The notes under the pieces were generated by a model, which ran no database searches, was not told the DNA's origin, and saw only the letters and a program-made list of their open reading frames with translations. A DNA stretch of 64,000 bases from an uncultured Marvinbryantia sp. (GTDB taxonomy: Bacteria > Bacillota > Clostridia > Lachnospirales > Lachnospiraceae). Position numbers and translations under genes: made by a program. Positions within the stretch are counted from its first letter, which is position 1; the number at the start of each line of letters is the position of its first letter. The DNA is taken from assembly GCA_934394985.1 (NCBI GenBank), contig CAKRRF010000006.1:18251-82250 (forward strand). Direction: 5' to 3'. This document shows positions 51,152 through 61,797 of the stretch, one piece after another.

Positions 51152-53335
51152 GTGAGCAAGATGCAGAATATGCAATTAAATCCATATCAGCAGGAGGCAG
51201 TGCTGGACGAAAGTAATGCCTGTCTGGTGAATGCCAATGTGGGAAGCGGAAAAACCACAGTGCTGATTGAGAAAATCCGTTATCTGCATGAGAAAAAACA
51301 GATTCCATTTTCAGATATGTGTGTTCTGACTTTTACCAATAAGGCGGCAGGGGAAATTCGTGAGCGACTGGGAAGCTGTTTTTCAAAAGAAGAGCAGGAA
51401 GAAATGACGCTGTTTGGTACATTTCACGGTGTGGCACTGAAACTTTTGCAGGAAAAACTGCCAGTCGAGCGGCTCGGATATCGAGAAGGATTTCAGGTCA
51501 TGACACCGGAAGAAGAAGTGGAAATGGCACTGAAACTGATATCAGAGAACGGATTGCGCATAAAATATAAGAACCGCATGAAGAAAAGACTGGATCAGCA
51601 GGGACGTTCAGATGGGAAAACCGTACGTTATCAGGACGACTGGGAGAAACTGACCGAATTGCTGGAGACAGAAAAGAAGAAACAAAACAAGATGACATAT
51701 CGGGATCTTCTGCAGAATGCTTCGCGGCTTCTCAGAGAAGAACAGATGCCGATACCGCTGCAGTGGATCATTATCGATGAAGTACAGGACTGCGATCATC
51801 TGCAGATGGCATTTCTGGAGCAGCTGAAGAAACCGGAGACACATCTGTTTGCCGTGGGAGATCCTAATCAGGTGATCTACAGCTGGCGTGGAAGTGTATT
51901 TCAGATTTTTCCGCTTCTGCGAATGAAATATCAGGCAAAAGAGCTGTCTCTTCCATTGAATTATCGTTCTACCGGAACCATTCTGGAAGCAGCCAGAAGG
52001 TTTCTGCAAAATGGTTCACAGCTGGAAGGCTGCCGGGAGGAAGGACAGAAAATTGTGATCAGAAAACAGTATGATCCCTTTCAGGAAGCAGATGATCTGT
52101 CCGAAAGAATCCGCAGATTTCATGAGCAGGGGATATCTTATGGAGAAATCGGTATTTTTTATCGTTTGCAGAATCAGTCAGAGATTTTGGAAAAGACATT
52201 GAAAAGAAACGGAATCCCATATCAGGTTTCTGTTAAGAAAGGCATACAGGATATACCGGTGCTTCGATGGCTGTTTTATGTTCTGAAGGCGGTCTGTTAT
52301 CCAGAGGATGAAAACAGTCTGCTGCAGGCAGTGTGTGATAAGCAGTACGGGGAAGGATGGTCACAGAAAAAAGCATCCAAAGAACTGGAAAAAGCAAGGG
52401 GAAAACAGAAGATTTCCGAAAACTTATCGTCTCTGGCAGAGCAGATTCTGGCTGCGCAGAGCTATTTGTATCCAGGTGAAGAAAATGAGAAGGAATGCGA
52501 GTCTGCGGCTCCTGCCAAAATATGGATAAAGGATCTGTTTTTACAGCTGCACCTGGAGGAACACATTTTGCCGGTCAGTGCGTCTTATCAGGAGGATATG
52601 GCCTGCGTAAAACAAATGACAGACAGTATGAAAGAAAATAAATGGTATACACGAAAGGAATGGTGTCTGGCTTTAAGAGAAGCTCTGAATCAGATAGCAT
52701 TATCCGGAATGCGGCTGGAGGAGAAGCAGGAGGAGATGGCAGATGCGGTGAAGCTGATGACACTGCATGCCTCGAAAGGTTTGGAATTTTCTCATGTATT
52801 TATGATTGGTGTAAATTATGGCCTGATTCCGTTGCATTCTGGTGGTATGGAGTCAGAGGAAGAAGAGCGGCGGCTGTTTTTCGTGGGAATGACCAGAGCC
52901 AGAGAATATCTGGAGCTCTCTTACTACACCAGTCCGGATGGTCCTCATGTCATGCCAGGCCCAAGTCGTTTTCTGCGTTTTTTGCCGGAGCGTCTGGTGG
53001 ATGCACCGGAGGATTTCAGAGAGCAGAAGAGAAGCAGAGAAAGCGCGCAGGCGCACCTGCAGGAGATGAAAAAGCAGATTGAACAGGCACGCCAGAGCAA
53101 TGGGGCGGGAAAAGCATCACTTCAGTCGGAGGAAAAACAAAGGGAAACGCCTTCAGAAGAAATGGGACAGACAGGCGGAGCATCATGCAGGAGAAAGCAG
53201 GTTCGCCATGTAAAATATGGTATTGGTGAAATTCTGGAAGAAAACGAAATGCAAATAATCGTAGAGTTTGAAGATTACGGAAAGAAAGAATTTATACGAC
53301 AGTTTGCACCGCTGGAATTTCTGGATGAAGACTGA
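51152..53335 (+). CDS. UvrD/PcrA-like superfamily 1 DNA helicase
   Basis: A 727-residue UvrD-family helicase: Walker A NVGSGKTTV (Lys34), LTFTNKAAGEIRERL, box II IIDEVQDCDHLQ, motif III PNQVIYSWRGS, and LHASKGLEFSHVF for motif V. The C-terminus carries a PcrA-like tudor domain, VRHVKYGIGEILEEN. It is distinct in length from canonical PcrA and may be an extra helicase. GTG 51152 begins two bases after the MrfA-type stop with AGGG before it; ATG 51125 and ATG 51161 are alternatives. Close linkage with the upstream helicase hints at a shared repair role, by inference. Confidence 0.9.
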   Translation: MSKMQNMQLNPYQQEAVLDESNACLVNANVGSGKTTVLIEKIRYLHEKKQIPFSDMCVLTFTNKAAGEIRERLGSCFSKEEQEEMTLFGTFHGVALKLLQEKLPVERLGYREGFQVMTPEEEVEMALKLISENGLRIKYKNRMKKRLDQQGRSDGKTVRYQDDWEKLTELLETEKKKQNKMTYRDLLQNASRLLREEQMPIPLQWIIIDEVQDCDHLQMAFLEQLKKPETHLFAVGDPNQVIYSWRGSVFQIFPLLRMKYQAKELSLPLNYRSTGTILEAARRFLQNGSQLEGCREEGQKIVIRKQYDPFQEADDLSERIRRFHEQGISYGEIGIFYRLQNQSEILEKTLKRNGIPYQVSVKKGIQDIPVLRWLFYVLKAVCYPEDENSLLQAVCDKQYGEGWSQKKASKELEKARGKQKISENLSSLAEQILAAQSYLYPGEENEKECESAAPAKIWIKDLFLQLHLEEHILPVSASYQEDMACVKQMTDSMKENKWYTRKEWCLALREALNQIALSGMRLEEKQEEMADAVKLMTLHASKGLEFSHVFMIGVNYGLIPLHSGGMESEEEERRLFFVGMTRAREYLELSYYTSPDGPHVMPGPSRFLRFLPERLVDAPEDFREQKRSRESAQAHLQEMKKQIEQARQSNGAGKASLQSEEKQRETPSEEMGQTGGASCRRKQVRHVKYGIGEILEENEMQIIVEFEDYGKKEFIRQFAPLEFLDED

Positions 53336-53372
53336 AAGAAAAACGCGCCGGAAGAAAGGAACTGAAATAAAG

Positions 53373-54287
53373 ATGGAAGAATGGATGAAGGAGCCGGACT
53401 GTTGTACAATATGTCCGCGGGAATGTGGAGTAAACAGAACAACAGGAAATATGGGTGTATGTCATGCGGATGCGCAAATGAAAATAGCCAGAGCGGCTCT
53501 TCATTTCTGGGAAGAACCCTGTATATCTGGAAAGGAAGGATCTGGCGCGATCTTTTTTTCTGGATGTGCACTGGGCTGTGTATTCTGTCAGAATATGGAT
53601 ATTTCCAGAGGACAGACAGGAAAAAAAGTGACAGGAGAACAGCTGGCTCTGATTTGCCTGAATCTGCAGGCACAGGGAGCCAATAATATCAATCTGGTGA
53701 CAGCAGGACAGTATCTTCCGGCAGTGGCAAAGGCTCTGAAACTGGTCAGGGAGCAGGGTCTTGAGATTCCTGTCGTATACAACAGCAGCGGTTACGAAAA
53801 ACCGGAAACCCTGCAGCTGCTGGATGGACTGGTGGATATTTATCTGCCGGATATGAAATATATGGATGCAGAACTGGCGAAGAAATATTCCCACGCAGAA
53901 GATTATCCAAAGGTGGCGAAAGCAGCGCTGGCAGAAATGGTACGTCAATGTCCTGATATCGAATTTGATGAACGGGGCATGATGAAAAAAGGAGTCATTG
54001 TCCGGCATTTATTGCTTCCCGGTCATGTAAAGGATTCGAAGGCAGTACTGGAGTATCTTTTTACTACCTATCAGAATCAAATCTATATCAGTATCATGAG
54101 TCAGTATACGCCGATGCCTCAGATGTGCAGGTATCCGGAACTGAACCGGAGAGTGACAAAACGAGAATACGAGAGGCTTCTGGATTATGCTGTGGAACTG
54201 GGGATCGAACATGGATTTTTTCAGGAAGGAGATCCCGTGGGGGAGAGCTTTATTCCGGAATTTGACGGGGAAGGAGTGCCGGGATGA
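53373..54287 (+). CDS. Radical SAM protein, PflX/PflA-like
   Basis: A 304-residue radical SAM enzyme with Cys65, Cys69 and Cys72 in SGCALGCVFC, the 4Fe-4S motif CxxxCxxC. Extra N-terminal cysteines (C11, C14, C18, C30 in CTICPRECGV and GVCHAD) fit the uncharacterised COG1313 group related to pyruvate formate-lyase activators. It lacks the large second cluster domain of PflA. ATG 53373 is chosen by family length; AAAGGA is 12 bases away and an earlier Met at 53325 overlaps the helicase gene. The protein substrate is unknown. Confidence 0.86.
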   Translation: MEEWMKEPDCCTICPRECGVNRTTGNMGVCHADAQMKIARAALHFWEEPCISGKEGSGAIFFSGCALGCVFCQNMDISRGQTGKKVTGEQLALICLNLQAQGANNINLVTAGQYLPAVAKALKLVREQGLEIPVVYNSSGYEKPETLQLLDGLVDIYLPDMKYMDAELAKKYSHAEDYPKVAKAALAEMVRQCPDIEFDERGMMKKGVIVRHLLLPGHVKDSKAVLEYLFTTYQNQIYISIMSQYTPMPQMCRYPELNRRVTKREYERLLDYAVELGIEHGFFQEGDPVGESFIPEFDGEGVPG

Positions 54288-55147
54288 ACAGAACACTGAA
54301 TTATCATATTGCGACAGAAGATGCCGGTATGAAAATCGGGGAATTCTTGCGCAAGAGAGGATATTCCAGACATGTGATCATTCATTTGAAAAAAACAGAA
54401 CATGGTATTTTATTAAACGGTGAGTGGGCGTATGTGGGACAGATTTTAAAAGAAGGAGATCTGTTGGAAATACATATTATAGAAGAGGAAGCTTCAGACC
54501 AGATTGTGCCAAGAGAGCTGCCACTGGATATTGTATACGAGGATGAGGATCTGATGGTCATCAATAAACCGGCAGATATGCCGATCCATCCATCGATCAA
54601 CAACTATGACAATACCCTGGCCAATGCATTGATGTGGTACTTTAAAAAGCAGGGAGAATCCTTTGTATATCGCTGCATCAACCGACTGGACCGTGATACC
54701 ACAGGACTTCTGATTGTGGCAAAAAATATGCTGAGTGGAGGTATTCTTTCTGATATGAGTAAAAATCGGGAAATACACCGGGAATATCTGGCGCTCGCAG
54801 AAGGCGAAGTGCCGGAATCTGGTGTGATAGATGCTCCGATTGCAAGAAAAGAAGAGTCTGTGATGGAACGGTGTGTGGATTTTGAAAAAGGAGATCGGGC
54901 AGTGACGCATTTCTGGAGACTGGATTATCGAGATGGTTATTCTCTGGTCCGTCTAAAGCTGGAGACGGGAAGAACCCATCAGATTCGAGTTCATATGAAA
55001 TATATTGGACATCCGTTGACGGGAGACTATCTGTATAATCCGGACTATCGAATCCTGGATCATCAGGCACTGCATTCCTGGAGACTGGAATTTCGACATC
55101 CGATTACCGGAGCCTGTATGAAATTCCAGGAAGAACCGAAGTGGTGA
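54284..55147 (+). CDS. RluA-family pseudouridine synthase
   Basis: A 287-residue enzyme with an S4-like N-terminus (residues 15-75) and the catalytic motif INRLDRDTTGLLIVAK around residues 125-140 whose Asp makes pseudouridine in 23S rRNA or tRNA. GRTHQIRVHMKYIGHPLTGD and LHSWRLEFRHPITG are typical. Its start overlaps the previous stop in ATGA, so it is coupled to the radical SAM gene. Exact target (RluD-like) cannot be assigned by eye. Confidence 0.92.
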   Translation: MNRTLNYHIATEDAGMKIGEFLRKRGYSRHVIIHLKKTEHGILLNGEWAYVGQILKEGDLLEIHIIEEEASDQIVPRELPLDIVYEDEDLMVINKPADMPIHPSINNYDNTLANALMWYFKKQGESFVYRCINRLDRDTTGLLIVAKNMLSGGILSDMSKNREIHREYLALAEGEVPESGVIDAPIARKEESVMERCVDFEKGDRAVTHFWRLDYRDGYSLVRLKLETGRTHQIRVHMKYIGHPLTGDYLYNPDYRILDHQALHSWRLEFRHPITGACMKFQEEPKW

Positions 55148-55155
55148 AGCCAACA

Positions 55156-55199
55156 GGGACGGAGATTTCCGGCTCTTCACAGCCAGAAATCTCCGTCCC
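55156..55199. terminator. Hairpin between convergent genes
   Basis: GGGACGGAGATTTC and GAAATCTCCGTCCC with an inner GGCT/AGCC pair form an 18-pair stem with one mismatch. No T run on either strand, but it fills the gap between the RluA-type gene (+) and the UPF0303 gene (-). Confidence 0.65.
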
Positions 55200-55206
55200 T
55201 AATGGA

Positions 55207-55698
55207 TTAAAGTTCTCGAATTCTTGGTACTTCATCAACATGCAGATAGCGACTGACGCATTTCACGATCAGATCATGGTCTGCGAAATGTGGCAGTCCG
55301 GAAACGATGATGGCGCCGATGACACCGACTTCTTCGACACGGATCGGGAAACCGCCGCCAACAACGGCGTAGTCCTTTTCATCCAGGAACCAGTCAGCCA
55401 GAGTCTGTTCTGATTTCTTCAGAAGCATACCGGCGTGAAGGGTACTGGTCTCCAGGGTACGAACCGTGTTAAATTTACGCTGCATCCAGTTTTCGTTCTG
55501 GATGTTGGTTTCGTTTGCTGCGTAACGGAAAATGGTATAGCCATTGTTCAGGCGTATCGTGACAGCAACCGAAAGCTTCTGGCGCTGGATCTCGGATACA
55601 ATCAGTTTTCCCAGCTCCCAGGCATCTTCATTGGTGAAATGAGTAAACTGCAGGATCTCTTCCTGCATTTCCAGCATAGCAAGTAATTCATCTATCAT
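55207..55698 (-). CDS. UPF0303 (HbpS/GlcG-like) family protein
   Basis: A 163-residue protein of the UPF0303 family, related in fold to GlcG/HbpS proteins. It shows the N-terminal HFTNEDAWELGKLIV, a central TIFRYAANETNIQNENWMQRK and a late YAVVGGGFPIRVEEVGVIGAIIVSGL, whose glycine loop is the family mark. Function is unknown; haem or small-molecule binding has been proposed for relatives. ATG 55698 follows GGAGGTGGTACT; the longer frame to 55794 has no site. Single gene. Confidence 0.86.
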   Translation of the reverse strand: MIDELLAMLEMQEEILQFTHFTNEDAWELGKLIVSEIQRQKLSVAVTIRLNNGYTIFRYAANETNIQNENWMQRKFNTVRTLETSTLHAGMLLKKSEQTLADWFLDEKDYAVVGGGFPIRVEEVGVIGAIIVSGLPHFADHDLIVKCVSRYLHVDEVPRIREL

Positions 55699-55795
55699 AG
55701 TACCACCTCCAATGAGACTACTATACACTTGTTTGGGAAAAAATACAAGATCATGACAAAATACGTTTTTGTTCAGAAAAGAGGAAGGAATCAAT

Positions 55796-56956
55796 ATGGA
55801 GAGAAGCGCAAAAGTAGTACTGGTACCATGCAGTAATTATGAGAGCGAGCAGGTATATCAATGTCTGTGTGCAGGAATTCAGCAGCTGGGCGGTATGGAA
55901 AAGCTGATCGATAAAAAAGAAAAGATCCTGGTAAAACCGAATTTTTTATCGGCGGCGTTACCGGAAAAAGCAGTAACGACTCATCCGGCTGTACTGGAAG
56001 GACTCTTTCGAATTCTCTGTGAAGAGGGGTATTTGCAGGTACAGTATGGAGATTCACCTGGACATGGCAGCTGTCAGGCGGCAGCAGGAAAAATAAATCT
56101 GGAGCCGGTGGCAGAAAAATATGGAATCAGGCGGGCCAACATGGAAGAGGAAGTATTCACATCATTTCCGGAGGGCAGAACTGCAAAAGAGTTTTATTTT
56201 GCAAAAGGCGTTACAGAGACAGACACCATTATAAATGTATGCAAAATGAAGACACATGCACTGGAAAGAGTAACCGGAGCGGTTAAGAATGTGTATGGAT
56301 TTATCTGTGGTGCAAGAAAAGCAGCCGGTCACGTGAAGTATCCCAATGCCAGTGTTTTTGCCAGAATGCTGGCAGATATACACAGATGCACCGATATTCG
56401 ACTGCATATCATGGACGGCATCACTGCAATGGAAGGAAATGGACCTGGTTCAGGGACACCGATTGCTATGAATGTGCTGCTGTTTTCTACAGATCCGGTG
56501 GCGTTGGACAGCGTATTTTGCCATTTGGTGTATCTGGATCCCCAGATGGTGCCAACCTGTGTGCAGGGCAGAGAGATGGGAATCGGAACCTGGAAAAAAG
56601 AGGAAATTCAGTTGATAGAAGTATTGCCGGAAGGACGCAGCCGGGAAATCACGATGGAAGAAATGCAAAAGTGCTATGGAAATCCGAAGTTTGATGTGGA
56701 TCGTACGGGAAGGAAAAAAACACTGCTGAGCAGATATGCAGATTATATGACAAGACTGGCCAGAAAGCCGGTGATCGATAAGGAGAACTGTATCCGGTGC
56801 GGAATCTGTGTATCACACTGCCCGGTACCGGGAAAGGCAGTGCGCTTTCAAAAGGGGCAGGGGCAGCCACCGGTATACGATTATAAAAAATGTATCCGGT
56901 GTTACTGCTGCCAGGAAATGTGCCCCAGACATGCTATTCATGTGAAACGATTTTAA
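55796..56956 (+). CDS. DUF362 protein with two 4Fe-4S ferredoxin motifs
   Basis: A 386-residue protein: DUF362 domain in residues ~5-310 with [27 protein letters not shown] and PVALDS, then a C-terminal ferredoxin domain with [12 protein letters not shown] and [12 protein letters not shown], giving two cubane clusters. DUF362 proteins are redox-linked but without settled function. ATG 55796 follows AGGAAGGAATCAAT. Its stop overlaps the glyA stop by four bases (TTAA) with no terminator between, so the two messages are antisense at their ends. Confidence 0.88.
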   Translation: MERSAKVVLVPCSNYESEQVYQCLCAGIQQLGGMEKLIDKKEKILVKPNFLSAALPEKAVTTHPAVLEGLFRILCEEGYLQVQYGDSPGHGSCQAAAGKINLEPVAEKYGIRRANMEEEVFTSFPEGRTAKEFYFAKGVTETDTIINVCKMKTHALERVTGAVKNVYGFICGARKAAGHVKYPNASVFARMLADIHRCTDIRLHIMDGITAMEGNGPGSGTPIAMNVLLFSTDPVALDSVFCHLVYLDPQMVPTCVQGREMGIGTWKKEEIQLIEVLPEGRSREITMEEMQKCYGNPKFDVDRTGRKKTLLSRYADYMTRLARKPVIDKENCIRCGICVSHCPVPGKAVRFQKGQGQPPVYDYKKCIRCYCCQEMCPRHAIHVKRF

Positions 56957-58191
56957 ACGTCCAGAGGATAACGATCAGTCAGAGTCTTTACAATGGCTCT
57001 GGCTTTTTCTTTGTTTTCCGGACTCTGAATCATGAGTGAAATAGCCTCTGCAATCTGATCCATATCAGCTTCTTTGAGTCCGCGGGAAGTGATGGCTGCT
57101 GTTCCGAGACGGACACCGCTGGTAACAAATGGAGATTCCGGATCATTTGGAATAGCATTTTTATTGCAGGTAATATTGGCATCATCCAGAAGATGTTCCA
57201 TATCTTTTCCTGTGATACCGGTTCCGCGGAGGTCCACCAGCATCAGATGATTGTCGGTACCGCCGGATACAATATTTACACCCCGGTTCATCAGTCCCTG
57301 ACAAAGTGCAGAACAGTTTTTGAGTACCTGTTCCTGATAAGTGCGGAATTCAGGCTGCAGAGCCTCCTGGAAGCAGACTGCCTTTGCTGCAATGACATGC
57401 ATCAGAGGGCCACCCTGGGTACCAGGAAAGATCGCTTTATTAAAATTAAATTTCTTTGCAATTTCATTGCTGCACAGGATCATACCGCCTCGTGGACCAC
57501 GCAGAGTCTTATGTGTAGTAGTGGTAGTTACATGTGCATATGGAATCGGGCTTGGATGAAGGCCGGCAGCCACAAGACCTGCAATATGAGCAATATCTAC
57601 CATCAGATATGCGCCTGCTTCATCGGCGATTTCGCGGAAACGCTTGAAATCAATCGTTCGTGCATAGGCACTGGCACCGGCAATGATCAGTTTTGGTTTA
57701 CATTCCAGAGCAATTTCACGAACTTTGTCATAGTCAATGAAGCCATCGTCATTGACACCGTAAGGTACTACATGAAAATAAGAACCGGAGAAATTGGCAG
57801 GGCTTCCATGAGTCAGATGACCGCCGTGAGCAAGATTCATACCCATCAGAGTATCACCTGGCTTTAACATGGCGAATTCAACTGCCATATTTGCCTGCGC
57901 ACCGGAATGAGGCTGTACATTGGCATATTCACAGCCAAACAGCTCACAGGCACGTTTTCTGGCAAGCTCTTCTACCACATCCACGCATTCACACCCGCCA
58001 TAATATCTTTTCCCCGGGTAACCTTCTGCATATTTATTTGTTAAAGGGCTTCCCATTGCAGCCATAACAGCCTTACTTACCCAGTTTTCGGAAGCAATCA
58101 GCTCGATATGAGAATTCTGGCGTTTCGCTTCGGATTCAATTGCAGCAGCAATTTCCGGATCAACGGATCGGATTTCTTCTAATGAATACAT
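56953..58191 (-). CDS. glyA: Serine hydroxymethyltransferase
   Basis: GlyA converts serine and tetrahydrofolate to glycine and methylene-THF. The 412-residue length is right, with [39 protein letters not shown], the PLP lysine in [15 protein letters not shown] and [14 protein letters not shown]. Start at 58191 has AGGAGGAACACAAC upstream; the open frame continues to 58560 through the promoter and is not coding there. It is driven by a consensus promoter at 58283-58311. Confidence 0.97.
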   Translation of the reverse strand: MYSLEEIRSVDPEIAAAIESEAKRQNSHIELIASENWVSKAVMAAMGSPLTNKYAEGYPGKRYYGGCECVDVVEELARKRACELFGCEYANVQPHSGAQANMAVEFAMLKPGDTLMGMNLAHGGHLTHGSPANFSGSYFHVVPYGVNDDGFIDYDKVREIALECKPKLIIAGASAYARTIDFKRFREIADEAGAYLMVDIAHIAGLVAAGLHPSPIPYAHVTTTTTHKTLRGPRGGMILCSNEIAKKFNFNKAIFPGTQGGPLMHVIAAKAVCFQEALQPEFRTYQEQVLKNCSALCQGLMNRGVNIVSGGTDNHLMLVDLRGTGITGKDMEHLLDDANITCNKNAIPNDPESPFVTSGVRLGTAAITSRGLKEADMDQIAEAISLMIQSPENKEKARAIVKTLTDRYPLDV

Positions 58192-58282
58192 GTTGTGTTC
58201 CTCCTGATTGTGAAAATATGTGAAATAATGATAGTGATCTGAAATATCTGAAATGCATCCAAAAATAACAGACCTGCGTGTT

Positions 58283-58311
58283 ATTATATCGTTAAAAGCT
58301 TGCGGTGTCAA
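58283..58311 (-). promoter_or_regulatory. glyA consensus promoter
   Basis: On the minus strand TTGACA (58306-58311), exactly 17 bases, TATAAT (58283-58288): a full consensus match. The leader would be about 85 bases; no riboswitch was recognised in it. Confidence 0.85.
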
Positions 58312-58374
58312 TCGTAAAAATACAAATGTCCGCATAAAAAAGACATTTAAGAGAGATTTTTCTGGTTTCTGACT

Positions 58375-58403
58375 TTGCATTTCACGGGCAGGTACGGTAT
58401 ACT
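58375..58403 (+). promoter_or_regulatory. Promoter of the nuclease-helicase gene
   Basis: TTGCAT, 17 bases, TATACT (58398-58403); transcription would begin near 58410, 14 bases before the start codon. Confidence 0.55.
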
Positions 58404-58423
58404 GGTAAAGGTGAGAAACATAA

Positions 58424-60847
58424 ATGAACAGGAAAGGGCGCAGCAGCGCAGAGAGAAACGTGGAAGAAATCAGAGTGTCTGTGCGTAATCTGGTAGAATT
58501 TATTTTACGCAGTGGAGATATAGACAATCGAAGAGGCAATATGGCAGAAAAAGATGCCATGCAGATGGGAAGCCGGCTGCATCGAAAGATTCAGGGGAAA
58601 ATGGGGGCAGACTATCACGCAGAAGTTCCGTTGAAAACAGAGATTGACTGTGGGCAATTTTATCTGATGGTGGAAGGCAGGGCTGACGGGATTTTTGAAG
58701 AGAATGGTCAGATTTTGATTGACGAGATCAAAGGTGTGTTTCGTGACGTAGAGCGAATGGAAGAGCCGGATCCCATACATCTGGCGCAGGCAAAATGCTA
58801 TGCCTGTATCTATGCAGAACAACAGGAACTCAGGGAGATCGGAGTACAGATGACCTATGCGAATCTGGATACAGAGGAGATGCGAAGATTTCGGGAAACC
58901 TATACCAGAGAGGAACTGCAAAGCTGGTTTGCAGATCTGACGATAGCTTATCGAAAATGGGCACAGATGCAGATGGACTGGAAGCATATCAGAGGGGAAT
59001 CTATCCGTAAAACAGTATTTCCCTATCCTTACCGAAAGGGACAGAAAGAACTGGCAGCAGCGGTTTACCGTACTATCTGGCATGGAAAGAAGTTGTTTAT
59101 TCAGGCTCCTACCGGTGTCGGAAAAACATTGTCCACTGTATTTCCGGCGGTACAGGCAGTGGGACAGGATCTGGGCGATAAGATTTTTTATCTGACAGCC
59201 AAGACGATTACCAGAACGGTGGCGGAAGAGGCCTTTTCCCTTTTGAAAAAGCAGGGGCTTCATTACAAGGTACTGACTCTGACAGCAAAAGAAAAAATAT
59301 GCTTCTGTGAAGAACCTGACTGCAATCCGGAAAAATGTCCTTATGCAAAAGGGCATTTTGACCGGGTGAATGATGCAGTCTGGGATTTACTGACTTCTTA
59401 TGAAGAAAATCCGGGAAATTATAACCGGGAGCGGATTATGGAACAGGCAGAAAAATGGAAGGTCTGTCCCTTTGAGATGGCGCTGGATGTGGCGTTGTGG
59501 TCTGATGCGATGATCTGTGATTATAATTATGTGTTTGATCCTCAGGCAAAGTTAAAACGATTTTTTGCGGATGGAGTGAAGGGGGATTATCTGTTTTTAA
59601 TTGATGAAGCCCACAATCTGGTAGAGCGGGGGCGGGAGATGTACAGTGCCACTCTTTACAAGGAAGATTTCCTGGAAGTAAAGCGTTTTCTGAAGCCTTA
59701 TAGCAGGAAAGCGGAGGCAGCGCTGGAGCGGGGAAACAAATATCTGCTGGAATGGAAGCGGGAATGTGAAGAATATACACTACTTTCGAATATCGATACA
59801 TTTGTACTGAATCTGTTTCATATTAGTCACGCACTGGAGCAGCTGCTGGAGGATCGGGAATCGGTTATGAACCGGCCCTCCGGGGATCCGGAGGTGGAAG
59901 AGGGAAAAAAGAAAACTCTGGATTTTTACTTTCAGGTGCGGGCATTTCTGGATCTGTCTGAGGAACTGGATGACAGCTATGAGATTTATGTACAGCATGA
60001 CCGGGAGGGACGGTTTGCACTGAAGCTGTACTGCATTCATACCGCAGATAAGCTGGGACAATGTCTGGAAAAAGGCCGGGCAGCGATTTTCTTTTCGGCA
60101 ACACTGCTTCCTGTCCAGTATTACATGGAATTGCTATCCGGAAAAGAAGAAGATTATGCAGTTTATGCTACATCAACGTTTAAACCGGAGCAGAAAAAGG
60201 TGCTGCTGGGATTGGATGTCAGTACCAGATATACCAGACGGACACCGGAGGAATATGAAAAAATTGCTTCTTATATCCAGCAGATAACGGCGGCAAAGAC
60301 GGGAAATTATCTGGTATTTTTTCCATCCTATAAAATGATGGCAGACGTAAAAGAATATTTTGAAGAAAAAAAGCCGGAAGATACGGAGATACTGGAACAG
60401 AGCGTACATATGACAGAAGCGCAGCGGGAAGAATTTCTGGAGCAGTTTCGTGAGAGGGAAAATAGTACGCTGGTTGGCTTTTGCGTCATGGGCGGGATAT
60501 TTGGTGAAGGAATAGATCTGAAAAAGAACCGGCTGATCGGAGCGATTATTGTGGGACCGGGACTGCCGCAGGTATGCAATGAGCGGGAGATTTTGAAGCA
60601 ATATTATGACAAACGTGACATGAATGGATTTGATCATGCCTATCGCTATCCCGGAATGAACAAAGTCATGCAGTCTGCAGGACGTGTAATTCGTACCGAT
60701 GAGGATGTGGGAGTGATTGTGCTTTTAGATGAACGCTTTGGTCAAATGCAGTACCGGAGCAGTTTTCCGCGGGAGTGGAGTGACTGTGAAACCTGTACAT
60801 TAAAGAATGTGAAAGAGAAATTAGAAAAATTTTGGAGTGGAGAGTAG
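58424..60847 (+). CDS. PD-(D/E)XK nuclease fused to XPD/DinG-like helicase
   Basis: An 807-residue protein. Residues ~15-185 form a Cas4/RecB-like nuclease: GRADGI with Asp88, IDEIKG with Asp100, Glu101 and Lys103, and [13 protein letters not shown]. The rest is a superfamily 2 helicase: Walker [11 protein letters not shown] (Lys234), a cysteine cluster Cys293, Cys295, Cys300, Cys305 and CPFEM near 348 as in the XPD 4Fe-4S domain, DEAH box from Asp394, and late [11 protein letters not shown]. Such fusions occur in Firmicutes under the names DinG-like or ERCC2-like. A DNA repair role is likely, but the substrate is not known. AAAGGTGAGAAACATAA precedes the start. Confidence 0.9.
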   Translation: MNRKGRSSAERNVEEIRVSVRNLVEFILRSGDIDNRRGNMAEKDAMQMGSRLHRKIQGKMGADYHAEVPLKTEIDCGQFYLMVEGRADGIFEENGQILIDEIKGVFRDVERMEEPDPIHLAQAKCYACIYAEQQELREIGVQMTYANLDTEEMRRFRETYTREELQSWFADLTIAYRKWAQMQMDWKHIRGESIRKTVFPYPYRKGQKELAAAVYRTIWHGKKLFIQAPTGVGKTLSTVFPAVQAVGQDLGDKIFYLTAKTITRTVAEEAFSLLKKQGLHYKVLTLTAKEKICFCEEPDCNPEKCPYAKGHFDRVNDAVWDLLTSYEENPGNYNRERIMEQAEKWKVCPFEMALDVALWSDAMICDYNYVFDPQAKLKRFFADGVKGDYLFLIDEAHNLVERGREMYSATLYKEDFLEVKRFLKPYSRKAEAALERGNKYLLEWKRECEEYTLLSNIDTFVLNLFHISHALEQLLEDRESVMNRPSGDPEVEEGKKKTLDFYFQVRAFLDLSEELDDSYEIYVQHDREGRFALKLYCIHTADKLGQCLEKGRAAIFFSATLLPVQYYMELLSGKEEDYAVYATSTFKPEQKKVLLGLDVSTRYTRRTPEEYEKIASYIQQITAAKTGNYLVFFPSYKMMADVKEYFEEKKPEDTEILEQSVHMTEAQREEFLEQFRERENSTLVGFCVMGGIFGEGIDLKKNRLIGAIIVGPGLPQVCNEREILKQYYDKRDMNGFDHAYRYPGMNKVMQSAGRVIRTDEDVGVIVLLDERFGQMQYRSSFPREWSDCETCTLKNVKEKLEKFWSGE

Positions 60848-60848
60848 T

Positions 60849-61766
60849 ATGGATACGATCATTATTATTTACCAGATGCTGGCATTGTTTTTACTGCTGG
60901 TGACAGGATATGTGATATATAAGGTGCATGTGATAAACGATGAGGCTGTTCGAAATCTGACCAGCCTGGTGCTGAATGTATCACTGCCTGCACAGATTGT
61001 GGCTTCTTTTTTGGCAAACAGAGGAAAAATATCCAATATGGTACTTCTGGAGGTAACAGGAATCTGTCTGTTCGGTTATCTGGTTTATTTTCTGGTGGTA
61101 GCGTTGTTTTTGGCGGTGACAAGGCCACCGAAAAAGCAGTGGGGCACCTATACCTTTATGCTGATATTTGGAAATGTGGGATTCATGGGATATCCGGTGA
61201 TACAGGCTATTTTTGGAATGGAAGCCATGATCTATGCTGTCATTTTCAATGTAATTTTCAGTTTTGTAGTATATTCGCTGGGGATCGCCCTGATCGGAGG
61301 GAGTAAGGCAGGAAAGTTTCATCCAAGGCTGTTGCTCAACACCCCTATGGTAGCAGCTGTGATTTCTCTCATACTGTTTTTTACGCCGCTACCCATGCCG
61401 GAGTATTTGACGAATGCACTGGACTATCTGGGGAATCTGACGACACCGTTGGCTATGATAATTCTGGGTGGAACGATTGCAAAAATGAAAGTGAAGGAAC
61501 TCTTCGATGACTGGCGAATCTATGTATTTACCTTATTTCGCCTGATTATTATGCCATTGGTTGTACTGGCAGCAATGAATCTGGTCCATGAACAGCAGTA
61601 TCTGATCAGGGGAACAGCGGTCGTACTGGCTGCGACACCGGTAGCCACGAATGCGACTATGCTGGCGATAGAGTATGATGGAGATGTTCAGCTGGTATCG
61701 AAAGGGATTTTTTTCAGTACCGTACTGTCGGTGGTGACGATACCGATAGTAGCATCGTTTCTTTAA
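60849..61766 (+). CDS. AEC family transporter
   Basis: A 305-residue membrane protein with about ten helices of the auxin efflux carrier family, with NLTSLVLNVSLPAQI near residues 40-55, FGNVGFMGYPVIQAI in the middle and AATPVATNATMLA towards the end. Bacterial members move malate or other organic acids. ATG 60849 lies one base after the helicase stop and after GGAGTGGAGAG, so the genes are likely coupled. Confidence 0.91.
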   Translation: MDTIIIIYQMLALFLLLVTGYVIYKVHVINDEAVRNLTSLVLNVSLPAQIVASFLANRGKISNMVLLEVTGICLFGYLVYFLVVALFLAVTRPPKKQWGTYTFMLIFGNVGFMGYPVIQAIFGMEAMIYAVIFNVIFSFVVYSLGIALIGGSKAGKFHPRLLLNTPMVAAVISLILFFTPLPMPEYLTNALDYLGNLTTPLAMIILGGTIAKMKVKELFDDWRIYVFTLFRLIIMPLVVLAAMNLVHEQQYLIRGTAVVLAATPVATNATMLAIEYDGDVQLVSKGIFFSTVLSVVTIPIVASFL

Positions 61767-61797
61767 AAAAAAGTGATACGAGTAGGAGGAATATAGT

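Noticed and set aside
58192..58560. Extension of glyA upstream to 58560
   Set aside because: It would cross the consensus promoter and the start of the helicase gene; GlyA begins normally at MYSLEEI with a strong ribosome site.
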